A DNA stretch of 49,502 nucleotides from Nonomuraea lactucae (GTDB taxonomy: Bacteria > Actinomycetota > Actinomycetes > Streptosporangiales > Streptosporangiaceae). The notes beneath the pieces are model-generated. The model did no database searches. It was not told the origin of the DNA and saw only the letters and a list, made by a program, of their open reading frames with translations. The position numbers and the translations under genes were made by a program. Of the stretch, positions 34,945 to 43,247 are shown one piece after another (positions within the stretch are counted from its first letter, which is position 1; every line of letters starts with the position of its first letter). The DNA lies in NCBI RefSeq assembly GCF_003313395.1, contig NZ_QNFZ01000010.1:1-49502 (forward strand), read 5' to 3'.

Positions 34945-35023
34945 GACGGTGTCCTCGTTCCGTTCCGTTTGGCTGACATCTATGAGGTTGCCCAGGTCAG
35001 CGAGGTAGAAGAAGGTCGCGGAA

Positions 35024-35048
35024 TTCCTGGGAGAGATGTACCTAGGAA
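35024..35048 (-). promoter_or_regulatory. Conserved 25-bp element, copy 1
   Basis: On the minus strand it reads TTCCTAGG, TACAT, CTCTC, CCAGGAA: an imperfect palindrome with TTCCT/AGGAA arms. It matches 24 of 25 bases with 40973-40997. It stands 80 bases upstream of the SDR at 34944, after the terminator of the XRE gene, so it is probably the operator of the SDR operon. Confidence 0.8.
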
Positions 35049-35082
35049 CCGGGCCGGACAGCGGACCGGGCGCGCACCAAGA

Positions 35083-35109
35083 AGAGGCCGGGGCAGTGCC
35101 CCGGCCTCT
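35083..35109 (-). terminator. Strong hairpin terminator of the XRE gene
   Basis: A perfect 12-bp stem, AGAGGCCGGGGC and GCCCCGGCCTCT, with a three-base loop, about 60 bases after the XRE stop. On the minus strand it is followed by TTCTTGG. It separates the regulator from the SDR operon. Confidence 0.85.
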
Positions 35110-35169
35110 CGGCATGGTCGTGGATCGTGCGGGTCAGTCGGCTCGTGCGTGCATCGCCTGATCTTCCTC

Positions 35170-36006
35170 CTACCGCGCCTTCGACAGCGCGTCGTCGGCC
35201 CGCTCGCGCAGCCGTTCGAACGCCCGCGCGGTTGGCGTGGCCGGCTCGGCCTGATAGACGACGAGCTGCTGGTGCGGTGCGCCGTTGACGGTGAACGCCG
35301 AGAACAGGATGTGCAGGTCGCCCACGTGCGGATGGCGCAGGTGCTTGCCCTCCTGCGTCTTGGGTTTGACGTCATGGCGGCCCCACAGCTCGGCGAACTC
35401 GGGACTGGCGGCCGACAGGTCCGCCACGACCTCGGCGATGCGCCGATTGCCGGGGTCGTGGCCGTAGGCGGCCCGGATCTCCGCCATGCAGGAGTGCGCC
35501 GCCCGCTCCCACTCCTGGTAGAACCCCCGCCCGGCCGGGTCCGCGAACACCATGCGGGCCAGGTTGTCGGGCGGGCTGAAGCCCTCGTGCAGCGCGGCGG
35601 CCATGGGGTTGCAGGCCAGGATGTCCAGCGCGGGCCCGAGGGCGAAGGCGGGCGAGGTGGACCAGCCGTCCATGAGTTGCAGCAGCTGAGGGCTGACCGT
35701 GGTGTCCTGTGCCTGCTGCCACATCCGCGCTTCCGGCGGCTGCACCAGCCGCCACAGATGCTCGGCGGCGGGCGCGTCCAGGCGCAGCGCCCGGGCGACC
35801 GCCTCGACCACCTGGGGCGACGGGCTGGACTCGCGGCCCTGCTCCAGCCGTACGTAGTAGTCGCTGCTCATGCCGGCCAGCATCGCCACCTCTTCACGGC
35901 GCAGGCCCTTGACCCGGCGGCGGCCGTACTCGGACAGGCCGACGTCCTGCGGCTTGAGGGCTTCGCGGCGGGCGCGCAGGAAGTCGCCCAGCGGGGTGCC
36001 GGTCAT
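35170..36006 (-). CDS. XRE-family regulator with MmyB-like ligand domain
   Basis: 278 residues from the ATG at 36006. An N-terminal helix-turn-helix (GLRREEVAMLAGMSSDYYVR, LEQGRESSPSPQVVEAVARA) is followed by the MmyB-type domain: ALDILACNPMAAALHEGF, NLARMVFADPAGRGFYQEWE and HLRHPHVGDLHILFSAFTVN. In actinobacteria such regulators commonly sit beside SDR genes, and the domain is thought to bind a fatty-acid-like ligand. It is upstream of the SDR-SDR-amidohydrolase operon on the same strand and is the best candidate to bind the 25-bp element; that is inference. An upstream TTG at 36096 would add a (SSSHAG)x3 leader. Confidence 0.9.
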   Translation of the reverse strand: MTGTPLGDFLRARREALKPQDVGLSEYGRRRVKGLRREEVAMLAGMSSDYYVRLEQGRESSPSPQVVEAVARALRLDAPAAEHLWRLVQPPEARMWQQAQDTTVSPQLLQLMDGWSTSPAFALGPALDILACNPMAAALHEGFSPPDNLARMVFADPAGRGFYQEWERAAHSCMAEIRAAYGHDPGNRRIAEVVADLSAASPEFAELWGRHDVKPKTQEGKHLRHPHVGDLHILFSAFTVNGAPHQQLVVYQAEPATPTARAFERLRERADDALSKAR

Positions 36007-36019
36007 GCCGTGCCCTTTG

Positions 36020-36073
36020 CCGGCGTGGCTTGAGGAACCGGCGTGGCTTGAGGAACCGGCGTGGCTTGAGGAA
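36020..36073 (-). repeat. Three tandem 18-bp units in the XRE leader
   Basis: The unit CCGGCGTGGCTTGAGGAA (plus strand) is repeated exactly three times, at 36020-36037, 36038-36055 and 36056-36073. On the minus strand it lies in the 5' leader, ending 13 bases before the XRE start. If a TTG at 36096 were used it would encode SSSHAG three times. Confidence 0.9.
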
Positions 36074-36074
36074 C

Positions 36075-36157
36075 AGTACTGAGCGTACTTGTCCAAGCTG
36101 TCATGTCCGTCCTTTCAGCTTCTAGCTCGGAAACGTCAGAAGGTGACGGTCACCTTC
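36075..36157 (-). promoter_or_regulatory. Two dyads upstream of the XRE gene
   Basis: AGTAC-TGAGC-GTACT lies at 36075-36089, adjacent to the tandem repeats. GAAGGTGAC-G-GTCACCTTC, a perfect 9-bp dyad, lies at 36139-36157. Both are in the region expected to hold the XRE promoter. Regulators not identified. Confidence 0.6.
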
Positions 36158-36414
36158 CCCTGCCTGCAAAGATGGTGAGCGCCTGGCGGTCAGGGTGCGG
36201 CGTGGCGGAGGTGGAGCCCGCTGTGCTGGTCCGACATCAAAGACGCATCGTCCCATTTTTACTGGCTCCCGCCGAGGCGGGCGGCCAGCGCGTGATGGCA
36301 ACTCCCATAACGCGAGCGACGCCCGGGGGTAGGGTCGGCCTTGATGGACCCGCGCCTTGCTCAGCAGAGCGCCGCAGGCCCCGAACGCGGCGTACGACTC
36401 CTACGACCCTCCTA
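36158..36414. other. Gap, nothing recognised
   Basis: No convincing gene between the XRE upstream region and the IS transposase remnant. The frames here lack motifs. Confidence 0.4.
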
Positions 36415-36649
36415 CCGCAATCGCACACCCCGCCCAGGCGAGCAGTACCTCAAACCGATCCGCCAGCTCATCGAATCGGTCAACGACACCCTCAAAGGCC
36501 AACTCGATCTCGAACTCCACGGCGGACGTACCCCAGAAGGGGTCGGCGCCCGCATCGCCCAGCGCATCTTGGCGTTGACCGCCGCGATCTGGCACAACCG
36601 CCTCACCGGCCAGCCCGTCACCCGCTCATTGACCGCCTACGACCACTGA
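36415..36649 (+). pseudogene. IS transposase C-terminal fragment (IS5/IS982-like)
   Basis: The plus frame reads RNRTPRPGEQYLKPIRQLIE, SVNDTLKGQLDLELHGGRTP and LALTAAIWHNRLTGQPVTRS-LTAYDH, then TGA. This is the end of a DDE transposase of the IS5/IS982 kind, including the Glu-containing IESVNDT helix of the catalytic triad. The frame is open from 36341, but nothing before 36400 matches. CGGCGTTAGGACTTACTC just after the stop may be part of the IS right end. Confidence 0.7.
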
Positions 36650-36670
36650 CCGGCGTTAGGACTTACTCGT

Positions 36671-37127
36671 CTAGCCGTCGGAGGACGCACCATACAGTGC
36701 ATTGGCAACGTCGCGGGTCTCGTCAGCCCAGGGCACAGGCCGACGTGACTGCGGGTCCACGTTGACCTCGGTGCGGCTGCCCTCGGCGTGGACCGTCCGC
36801 CCATCCTCGGAAACCACGCGGAAGGCGAAGACCATGCTGCTCTTGCCGAGGTGCTCCAGCCGGGAACACACGTTGACCATGCCGACTCCGCGGATCGGGC
36901 TGCGATACCTGATCACCTGCTCAAGCACGGCATGCAGGACATCCGGATGCGTCGGCACACCGTCGGCGATCGAGTACCCAGCCCGCGCCCAGATCCGCAC
37001 CAGCGCCCGTTCAACCAGCATCGGATACCGGCCGCTGTGCAGATTGCCCATGAAATCGAGGTCGTCCAGGTGGACTTCGGCCTGCTCGATGCGCTCCGCA
37101 CCGAGCACCTTGGCAGTGTCAACCATT
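36671..37127 (-). CDS. Acyl-CoA thioesterase (hotdog fold, 4HBT-like)
   Basis: 151 residues from the ATG at 37127, which has GAAGGG upstream; the frame continues to 37222 without a better start. Hotdog features: VHLDDLDFMGNLHSGRYPML (the D-x-x-G-x-x-x-x-x-x-Y helix start), VIRYRSPIRGVGMVNVCSRL, SSMVFAFRVVSEDGRTVHAE and RTEVNVDPQSRRPVPW. Members of the family hydrolyse acyl-CoA or acyl-carrier-protein thioesters. It is isolated: IS debris on one side, a methyltransferase 250 bases upstream on the same strand. Substrate unknown. Confidence 0.82.
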
Positions 37128-37373
37128 TGTATCCCTTCTTCGATTGCTCCTTCTTTCGCCGTGTCCGCCAGGAAGTAGGCCTGCCGACCCTTCACATGTC
37201 CGCGGGGCTTTACGCCGGCCATGCGGTTAGACGATGTCGACCTCGACCGCGTTCCGGGATGATGTGCGCTACGCCCACGACCTGGTCATGTCGCTATGCG
37301 GGTCCCTCACCGAGGATGAGGCGGAACGTGAACCCCGCGCAGGACACCGAAACCGAACGCTCATGACCGGCTG

Positions 37374-38249
37374 TCAGGTCAGCTGGCCCGCGAAGAGCCA
37401 GACTGAACAGGCGTCCGGGGCTGTACTGCAGATCGGCGGGACCGGGCGGCCGAGACTGGCGATGAATGCAGCGATTTCGGTGACCTCCGGGATCCAGCCG
37501 TGCCGTCGCAGCCACACCGACGGTTCTTCGGATGGACCAGCCTGGAGGAGGCCGGACATCCCGGCCGCCATCCGTCGGTCCGCATCGTCCGTGCATCGGC
37601 TGGTGAAGAACTCCGTGCTTGGCCGGTGGTCCGGGTACTCACTGATGATCCGCGAGCCCGGGGCGGATAGGCCGGTCAGCGTCGCCATCAGCTGGTCGGC
37701 ATCCTCGGGGGACAGATACATCAGCAGACCCTCGGCAAGCCAGACGGTGGACTCACCGGGATCGAAGCCGGCCGCCAGCAAGGCGGCCGGCCAGTCGGCC
37801 AGCAGATCCGCCACAACCAGCCGTCGCGGACAGGTCGGTGCCTCGCCGACGGCGGCGAAGACCTCCTCCTTGAACGCGAACACATCGTCGTGGTCCAGCT
37901 CGAAGACGGTGCTCCCGGGATGCATGACCAGCCGGTATGCGCGGGCGTCCATCCCCGCGGCCAGCAGCACCACCTGACGCAGTCCATCCCTACTCGCCTT
38001 GAGCAGGTGCTCGTCATAGAACACGGTACGTAACGCCAGGTAGGACCCGAACTCGCGCCACAACGTCGACGCGCCCTCGTCGCGGGCGAAGCCCAGCGGC
38101 GGCAATGGGCCGGACCGGTGGCCGGTCGCAGCATCGACGCACGCCTCCGCCCAGCGATCGAGGAAGATCGCGTCCGCGCGGCGGCTCTCCTGCGCCCGGG
38201 CATACGCGGTCATCAATGACGTGGCTCCGACGCCCTGCGGAAGTCTCAT
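37374..38249 (-). CDS. SAM-dependent methyltransferase (TIGR00027/LCMT-like)
   Basis: 291 residues from the ATG at 38249. Family features: TSLMTAYARAQESRRADAIF, REFGSYLALRTVFYDEHLLK, the SAM-binding strand VVLLAAGMDARAYRLVMHPG, VFELDHDDVFAFKEEVF and VWLAEGLLMYLSPEDADQLM, then a C-terminal RRHGWIPEVTEI. This leucine-carboxyl-methyltransferase-like family is expanded in actinobacteria, with O-methylation of small molecules or polyketides as the usual inference. The start has only a weak ribosome site. It is divergent from the TetR at 38392 with TGTCAAAAA repeats in the gap, so control by that TetR is likely. Confidence 0.88.
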   Translation of the reverse strand: MRLPQGVGATSLMTAYARAQESRRADAIFLDRWAEACVDAATGHRSGPLPPLGFARDEGASTLWREFGSYLALRTVFYDEHLLKASRDGLRQVVLLAAGMDARAYRLVMHPGSTVFELDHDDVFAFKEEVFAAVGEAPTCPRRLVVADLLADWPAALLAAGFDPGESTVWLAEGLLMYLSPEDADQLMATLTGLSAPGSRIISEYPDHRPSTEFFTSRCTDDADRRMAAGMSGLLQAGPSEEPSVWLRRHGWIPEVTEIAAFIASLGRPVPPICSTAPDACSVWLFAGQLT

Positions 38250-38326
38250 CCTGGCTATCCCCAATGTCCGATGGTGAACGGCCGATCGCTGCCCAGCGAC
38301 GATCGCCGTCATCACCGTATTACAGG

Positions 38327-38355
38327 TGTCAAAAATAATCAACGCATGTCAAAAA
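38327..38355. promoter_or_regulatory. Direct repeat TGTCAAAAA between methyltransferase and TetR
   Basis: TGTCAAAAA occurs at 38327-38335 and 38347-38355, 20 bp apart (two helical turns), in an AT-rich patch upstream of both divergent genes. Likely promoter/operator. Confidence 0.55.
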
Positions 38356-38391
38356 GCTGTGGGTATTATCCTTCCTGGGGACGGAGGGTTC

Positions 38392-39069
38392 ATGGCACAC
38401 ACGACGGAGAATCGGCGGCACAGCCCGTCCAAGGGCGATCTGCGATACGCGCACCTCCTCCGCGTGGGAGAGGAACTGCTTGCCGAGAAGCCGTTGCGGA
38501 ACATCACCATCGACGAGATCGCCAAGCGGGCGAGGCTGACCCGCCCCGCGTTCTACTTCTACTTCGACTCCAAGTACGCGCTGCTCGCGGCGCTGCTGGA
38601 GCGGGTCTTCGCGACCCAGTTCGATGCCGCGACGCGCCTGTGGTTCCGCAGGCCGACTGAGATCACGCCACGCCAGGCATGCGAACAGCACTTCACCGAG
38701 ATGCTGGCGCTCTGGCGCCGGCACGCCAGCGTGATGCGCGAGGCCTCCGAGGCGATCAGCTTGCATCCAAAGATCCAGGAGGCCTACGGGCAACTGCTCC
38801 ACCGATTCGTCGAGGCCGCCACCGACCAGATCGATCGGGAACGGCAGGCCGGAGCCGCCCCGCCGGGCGCCGACGCCCGCGCGCTCGCCTCGACCCTGAC
38901 CTGGATGACCGAGCGCACCCTCTACGCCACCGTGGCCGGCCTCGGCCCCGACTTGACCGACGAGGCCCGGATCGCGGCCCTCGCCGACGCATGGCTACGC
39001 GCCATCTACGGAACCGCGACACCCAGAGCATCCACAACGCCCTCACCGCAGCCTGCGGACGCAGGGTAG
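38392..39069 (+). CDS. TetR-family regulator, EthR-like
   Basis: 225 residues from the ATG at 38392 with CGGAGGG upstream. DNA-binding domain: ITIDEIAKRARLTRPAFYFY then FDSKYALLAALLERVF; the RPAFYFYF recognition helix is the EthR form. The C-terminal domain has LALWRRHASVMREASEAISL and LTWMTERTLYATVAGLGPDL, also EthR-like, a fold that binds large hydrophobic ligands. It is divergent from the methyltransferase and probably represses it. The Pro/Thr-rich last 15 residues look disordered. Confidence 0.92.
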   Translation: MAHTTENRRHSPSKGDLRYAHLLRVGEELLAEKPLRNITIDEIAKRARLTRPAFYFYFDSKYALLAALLERVFATQFDAATRLWFRRPTEITPRQACEQHFTEMLALWRRHASVMREASEAISLHPKIQEAYGQLLHRFVEAATDQIDRERQAGAAPPGADARALASTLTWMTERTLYATVAGLGPDLTDEARIAALADAWLRAIYGTATPRASTTPSPQPADAG

Positions 39070-39123
39070 CTTGGTGAGCCGGGGGGATCGGTTGGTCAAG
39101 GCCTGGTCCCTCCGGCTGGTTCG

Positions 39124-39798
39124 GTGCTGCAGCACTACGGCCCGGATCACTACGAAATGGTGCTGGCGTGGTCCCGAGCAGTGGAGCTGCGCCACCAGGC
39201 CCGCCGCCGGACCGCCGCCGCGGAGATGCGCAGCGTGCTCCAGGACGTGTTGCGCCTGGCAGAGGACGGACGGACCGAATTCTTGTGCAGGAACGGCCGG
39301 GCGTCGGGCCGCTTCAGTGGCCTGGCGCTGCAGCCGTCTGGACGGTGCGTACGATGGTTGGCTGGCGGACTTTCGAGGAGCGCCCAGTTGGCAAGTCGCA
39401 CACTGGAGGCGCTGCGCGCTACGGCCGGGGCCGACGCAGGACCTGAGCTCGCCGTCGCAGTGACCGGCATGCCGGTCGACCGGCTGGACGAGCCGGCGGC
39501 GGTGTGTACCGGAATGCGGCCGGACCGGCCAGCCTGAACCTCAACGCCGCGCTCAACCCGCGGTTCGCCGGCACCGGCCACTTTTCCGCCGGGCCCTGCG
39601 AGCGTTGCTGTACTGCCACGGACTCGTCATCGAGGACCCGATCGCCGTGGCCGCCGAGATGTATCCAAGATGCGGGCGGCGTGGTCGGCGGTCTGGTGGC
39701 GGCGCTGTGGGCCAGTTCGGCGATGCGGGCTCCCATCCGGTCGATGAGGCGCGACCCGGGCCGCCTCGTCGACCGGATGGTCGCCCGGGTGGAGGGGG
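39124..39798 (+). pseudogene. Coding-like debris, family not recognised
   Basis: Two stretches look like former genes. VLQHYGPDHYEMVLAWSRAV followed by LRHQARRRTAAAEMRSVLQD lies in the frame from 39124. ALLYCHGLVIEDPIAVAAEM lies near 39600 in another frame. Each loses its coding look after 40-60 residues. No start with a good ribosome site. Probably remnants of one or two hypothetical proteins. Confidence 0.3.
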
Positions 39799-40251
39799 TC
39801 AGCCGGCCTTGGCGGCGGACTCGGACTCGGAGTCCTTGATCCCGAGGTTGGCGTAGGCGACCGGGTTGGCGTACTCCCATACCTTGACGATCTTCCCGTT
39901 GGCGATGTCGACTTTGAAGATGTAGACGTTGCGGTACACCAGCTTCTCGGCGGTCGACAGGATGTCGCCGTTGGCCTGCAGGAAGACCGAAGAGCCGTCC
40001 TCGCTGACGGTGTAGACCTTGTCCAGGAACGCCACCCGGTCGAACTTGGCGGCGACCGAGTGGATGTAGCCCATCACGTGCTCGCGGCCGTCGAAGACAT
40101 ACCAAGGCTCGGGCGTGCCCTCGATCGACAGCGGGATGGTGATGTTGGCCTCCGGCGCCAGCACGGCCTCCACGCCGGCCGGGTCGCGGCCCTCGAACGC
40201 GGCGAAGAACGCCTGGGCCAGGGACAGGGCATCCTGATGAACGGTGTTCAT
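39799..40251 (-). CDS. SnoaL/NTF2-like family protein
   Basis: 150 residues from the ATG at 40251, with AAAGAGAAAG upstream. Small cone-shaped NTF2-like fold: DALSLAQAFFAAFEGRDPAG, VEAVLAPEANITIPLSIEGT, YVFDGREHVMGYIHSVAAKF and VYRNVYIFKVDIANGKIVKV. Members include ketosteroid isomerase, SnoaL cyclases and many small-ligand binders. The VWEYANPVAYANLGI ending is typical of the SnoaL-like group. It stands alone in debris. Catalysis cannot be inferred because the conserved acidic residues of the cyclases are not evident. Confidence 0.85.
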   Translation of the reverse strand: MNTVHQDALSLAQAFFAAFEGRDPAGVEAVLAPEANITIPLSIEGTPEPWYVFDGREHVMGYIHSVAAKFDRVAFLDKVYTVSEDGSSVFLQANGDILSTAEKLVYRNVYIFKVDIANGKIVKVWEYANPVAYANLGIKDSESESAAKAG

Positions 40252-40972
40252 GATCTTTCTCTTTCCGGTTGAAGTGAGCCGGTCCGGAATGGGTGTTCGT
40301 CCCGGCGGCGATGCTTACGCTAGGCCGCTCTCGCCTGGTCTCCCTCGCCCCGGCATCCCTGGGACCGCCAGTCCCACGCTGCGCCCCTCCACTCGACGCG
40401 AACACTGGTGGAATCGTCAATACCTCTGGGTCAAGATCCTTAGGCGGGCCGCCTTACCCCTTGCCGTCCAGCCGCTGTTCTCGGAAGTGCTGACGAGCGC
40501 TCCGGTTCTCGTTCTCGGAAGTCGTCGCGGCGGACGTTTCTGAGAACACGGCCTCCTCGGAAGCTGCTGGCCTGCGATGCTGCTATGCGATGCTGGCCCG
40601 CAGCGGGAAGTTTCGGCCGGATATGACCAGCGCCGGTGACACCCTCCGTGACACGTTGGGTGCCTGCCGTCGCGGAATTGATCATCGTGGTGGTAGCAGC
40701 GCGCACACCTATGCGCTCACCCGCGTGGGCGCGCGTGGGAGGCCGGCCGGTCAGGGCCTGGGGCGGGGGCCGGCGATGCGGGCGGCGAGGAGGTGCTTCA
40801 GGCGGGTCACGGGCCTTCGATCAGCGCGCCAGCCATGGTGAAGGTTTGCCGAAAGGCTTTCAGCGAGGCGTTGCGTATCGACGACAAGCAGGCGATCGAG
40901 GCCTTTGACACTGCGATGACCACATGGCGATGGCGGCGCGGTGGGGAGCGCGGCCACCAACGCGACGCTCCA
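40252..40972. other. 720-base gap without a convincing gene
   Basis: The part next to 40251 is the leader of the SnoaL-like gene, with TTGACGATTCC on the minus strand at about 40415 as a weak promoter candidate. The rest has short coding-like bits, for example KVCRKAFSEALRIDDKQAIE-AFDTA near 40840-40915 on the plus strand, which I do not recognise. It leads into the conserved 25-bp element. Confidence 0.4.
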
Positions 40973-40997
40973 TTCCTAGGTACAGCTCTCCCAGGAA
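40973..40997 (+). promoter_or_regulatory. Conserved 25-bp element, copy 2
   Basis: Reads TTCCTAGG, TACAG, CTCTC, CCAGGAA; one base differs from the element at 35024-35048. It lies 104 bases upstream of the SDR remnant whose intact paralogue follows copy 1. It is conserved better than the gene it precedes. Confidence 0.8.
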
Positions 40998-41100
40998 ACT
41001 CACGGCCTTCTCCCCCTTTGGCCGCCTGGACAGACTCGAATCTGTCAGCGGCAGGACATATCGCGGCTGAACCGGCAAGACAAGCGGAAAGGACGCCCTC

Positions 41101-41276
41101 ATGGCCGCCTGGTTCACCGGCGCATCCCGCTGCCTGGGCGTCGAGATCGGCCGCACCGCCCTGGGCGAGGGCGACAACGTCGTGGTCGCGATACGCAACC
41201 CCGACCGCCTTACGAGGACCTGAAGAAGGCCGACAACGCGCTGGCGGTCGCCTTGGACGTCACCGACACTGCCTGA
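41101..41276 (+). pseudogene. SDR 5' remnant, paralogue of the gene at 34102-34944
   Basis: The ATG at 41101 (GAAAGGA upstream) opens MAAWFTGASRCLGVEIGRTA then LGEGDNVVVAIRNPDRL. After a frameshift near 41210 it continues YEDLKKADNALAVALDVTDT and a stop. The intact paralogue starts MATWFITGASRGLGAEIART and has GDNVVIAVRNPARMPEDLVK. About 220 C-terminal residues are gone; the next SDR gene starts 26 bases later. Confidence 0.85.
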
Positions 41277-41301
41277 CCCCGCAGCCACCGAAGGATCAAT
41301 C

Positions 41302-42141
41302 GTGTTTCACACCTCAACCGTCTGGCTCATAACCGGCTGCTCCACAGGTTTCGGCCGCTCCCTGGCCGAACACCTGCTCGACCAGGGCCACCGCGTGGTG
41401 GCCACCGCACGCGACACCGAGCAGATCAAGGACCTGCGCGAGCGAGGGGAAGCTCTCCTGCTGCCTCTCGACGTCAGCGACCCGGCCAGCGTCTCTGAGG
41501 CGGTGCGACAGGCCGAGGAGCAGTTCGGCGGCATCCACGTGCTGGTCAACAATGCCGGGATCGGTTACTTCGCCGCCGTCGAAGAGAGCGAGGAAGCCGC
41601 CATCGACCGGCTGTTCGACGTCAACTTTCATGGCGTCTCCCGCACGATTCGGGCCGTCCTTCCCGGGATGCGCGCGCGCAGGAAGGGCTTCATCGTCAAC
41701 CTGACCTCGATCGGAGGGCTGGTGGGCCACACCGCGGTGGGCTACTACTGCGCCACCAAGTTCGCCGTCGAGGGCCTGACCGAGAGCCTGCGGCACGAGG
41801 TGGAACCTTTGGGCATCAAGGTGATGCTGGTCGAGCCGAGCGCGTTCCGCACCGAATGGGCCGGCTCCGCTCGGGGGTCCGAAGCGACCATCGCCGACTA
41901 CGACGCCACGGCCGGTGCCGCTCGCCGCGCCTACCAGGCATCGGTGGGGCGCCAATCCGGCGATCCCGACCGTGCCGCGCGAGCGCTGGTGGCCGCGGTG
42001 GAGTCTCCCGAGCCGCCGCTGCACCTACTGCTCGGCAACGATGCCCACGACACCGCCATGGCCAAACTCGCCACCCTGCGGGCGGAGTTCGAGAAGTGGG
42101 AGTCCACCAGCCGCGGGGCCGACTTCCCGGCCGGCTCCTGA
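41302..42141 (+). CDS. Short-chain dehydrogenase/reductase
   Basis: 279 residues from a GTG at 41302 with GAAGGA upstream. Classical SDR of the oxidoreductase type with a C-terminal extension: VWLITGCSTGFGRSLAEHLL (cofactor loop), VVATARDTEQ, LVNNAGIGYFAAV, LTSIGGLVGHTAVGYYCATK (catalytic Ser and YxxxK), VEPSAFRTEWAGSA. It sits just after the decayed SDR stub and has no close counterpart in the left locus, so it was added to the duplicated operon or replaced part of it. It probably shares the transcript with the next SDR. Confidence 0.9.
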   Translation: MFHTSTVWLITGCSTGFGRSLAEHLLDQGHRVVATARDTEQIKDLRERGEALLLPLDVSDPASVSEAVRQAEEQFGGIHVLVNNAGIGYFAAVEESEEAAIDRLFDVNFHGVSRTIRAVLPGMRARRKGFIVNLTSIGGLVGHTAVGYYCATKFAVEGLTESLRHEVEPLGIKVMLVEPSAFRTEWAGSARGSEATIADYDATAGAARRAYQASVGRQSGDPDRAARALVAAVESPEPPLHLLLGNDAHDTAMAKLATLRAEFEKWESTSRGADFPAGS

Positions 42142-42179
42142 CCGTCGAAGACACCACTATGAACTGATTGGAGCAGATC

Positions 42180-42947
42180 GTGAACCGCTTCACCGAAAAG
42201 GTGGCCGTCATCACCGGCGGAGGGTCGGGAATCGGCGCGGCAACCGCGCGCCGATTCCTCGACGAAGGAGCCAGCGTCGTCATCTCCGGTCGTCGGAAAG
42301 AGCGCCTGGAGCACGTCGCGCAGAGCACGCCGCAAGATCGCGTGCTCGTCTTCCCGGCGGACGTGTCCGTCCGCGAGGAGTGCGACGCCCTGATCGCGGC
42401 GGCCGTCGACCGGTTTGGCCGGATCGACACGCTGGTCAACGCGGCCGGCATGAACCTCGTCGGCAGCGTCGAGGAAACCTCGGACGAGGACTGGCACACG
42501 TGCGTGGGCGCCGACCTCAGCAGCGTCTTCTACACCACCCGGGCCTCGCTCCCCCACCTGCGCGCCACCAAGGGCTCCATCGTCAACGTCGGCTCGGTGT
42601 CGTCCCTTGGCGGCGGCTGGTCTCACGCCGGATACAACGCCGTCAAAGCGGCCGTCGCCAATCTCACCCGCTCCGTCGCCTGCGACGTGGGCAAGGACGG
42701 TGTGCGCGCCAACGTGGTATGCCCCGGCCTGACCATCACCGAGATGGTCGACGAGATCATGGCGGATGAGGCCCTGCTGGACAAGGCATGGGAGCGCATC
42801 CCCTTGCGACGCGCCGCCCAGGCCGATGAGGTCGCCTCCGCCATCGCCTTCCTCGCCAGCGACGAGGCCGCCATCATCACCGGCATTGCCCTGCCTGTCG
42901 ACGGTGGTCAGACCTGCACCGACGGCGGCCCCGAATGGGGCAAGTGA
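42180..42947 (+). CDS. Short-chain dehydrogenase/reductase (FabG-like)
   Basis: 255 residues from a GTG at 42180 with TTGGAG upstream; a TTG at 42168 is less likely. Motifs: VAVITGGGSGIGAATARRFL, ADVSVREECDAL, LVNAAGMNLVG (NAAG), NVGSVSSLGGGWSHAGYNAV (catalytic Ser; the YNAVK active site follows) and ANVVCPGLTITEMVDEIM. The end ITGIALPVDGGQTCTDGG is the standard FabG-type C-terminus. It follows the previous SDR by 38 bases. No counterpart in the left locus. Confidence 0.92.
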   Translation: MNRFTEKVAVITGGGSGIGAATARRFLDEGASVVISGRRKERLEHVAQSTPQDRVLVFPADVSVREECDALIAAAVDRFGRIDTLVNAAGMNLVGSVEETSDEDWHTCVGADLSSVFYTTRASLPHLRATKGSIVNVGSVSSLGGGWSHAGYNAVKAAVANLTRSVACDVGKDGVRANVVCPGLTITEMVDEIMADEALLDKAWERIPLRRAAQADEVASAIAFLASDEAAIITGIALPVDGGQTCTDGGPEWGK

Positions 42948-43037
42948 GGCCGCAGACCCGCACCACCGCGGCCGGTCCGGCCCTCGCCACGCGGCCTCCG
43001 CCAACATCGCCATCGCCAAAACCCGGCTTCTCACACT

Positions 43038-43132
43038 CAACGATCATCACTGCTGCTCTGCTCACCGCAACCCCGTCCGTCGGCCGCGTTGCCGTCGTCT
43101 GCGGCGCCTCCAGCGGCCTGACCCACGACTGA
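43038..43132 (+). pseudogene. SDR N-terminal remnant, paralogue of the gene at 33243-34022
   Basis: The plus strand reads ITAALLTATPSVGRVAVVCG then ASSGLTHD and a stop. The intact paralogue starts MTAALLIGTPLAGRVAVVSG-ASSGIGAATA. Only the first 25 or so residues survive. It lies between the FabG-like SDR and the amidohydrolase remnant, the expected place for the middle gene of the duplicated operon. Confidence 0.75.
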
Positions 43133-43137
43133 CACCG

Positions 43138-43173
43138 GTGGGATGCCGCCGGGCGGGCCCGGCGGCATCCCAC
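43138..43173 (+). terminator. Strong 16-bp hairpin
   Basis: A perfect stem, GTGGGATGCCGCCGGG at 43138-43153 and its complement at 43158-43173, with a four-base loop. It starts five bases after the SDR remnant stop. It probably ends the transcript of the two intact SDR genes. Confidence 0.85.
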
Positions 43174-43247
43174 GCCAGCCTGTCTCCCCCACCCCGGCTC
43201 GCCCCCCGGCCGAGCCGTCACTATCCCCGCTTCCGCAGGAGCCCACC

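Noticed and set aside
34945-35115. N-terminal extension of the SDR at 34102
   Set aside because: The upstream frame runs through the 25-bp element and terminator and has no SDR homology; the Rossmann start is at 34944.
36020-36073. Short CRISPR-like array
   Set aside because: Only three 18-bp units with no spacers; a simple tandem repeat.
37234-37370. Small plus-strand gene starting MSTSTAFRDD
   Set aside because: No ribosome site, no family, and the frame continues as antisense of the methyltransferase.
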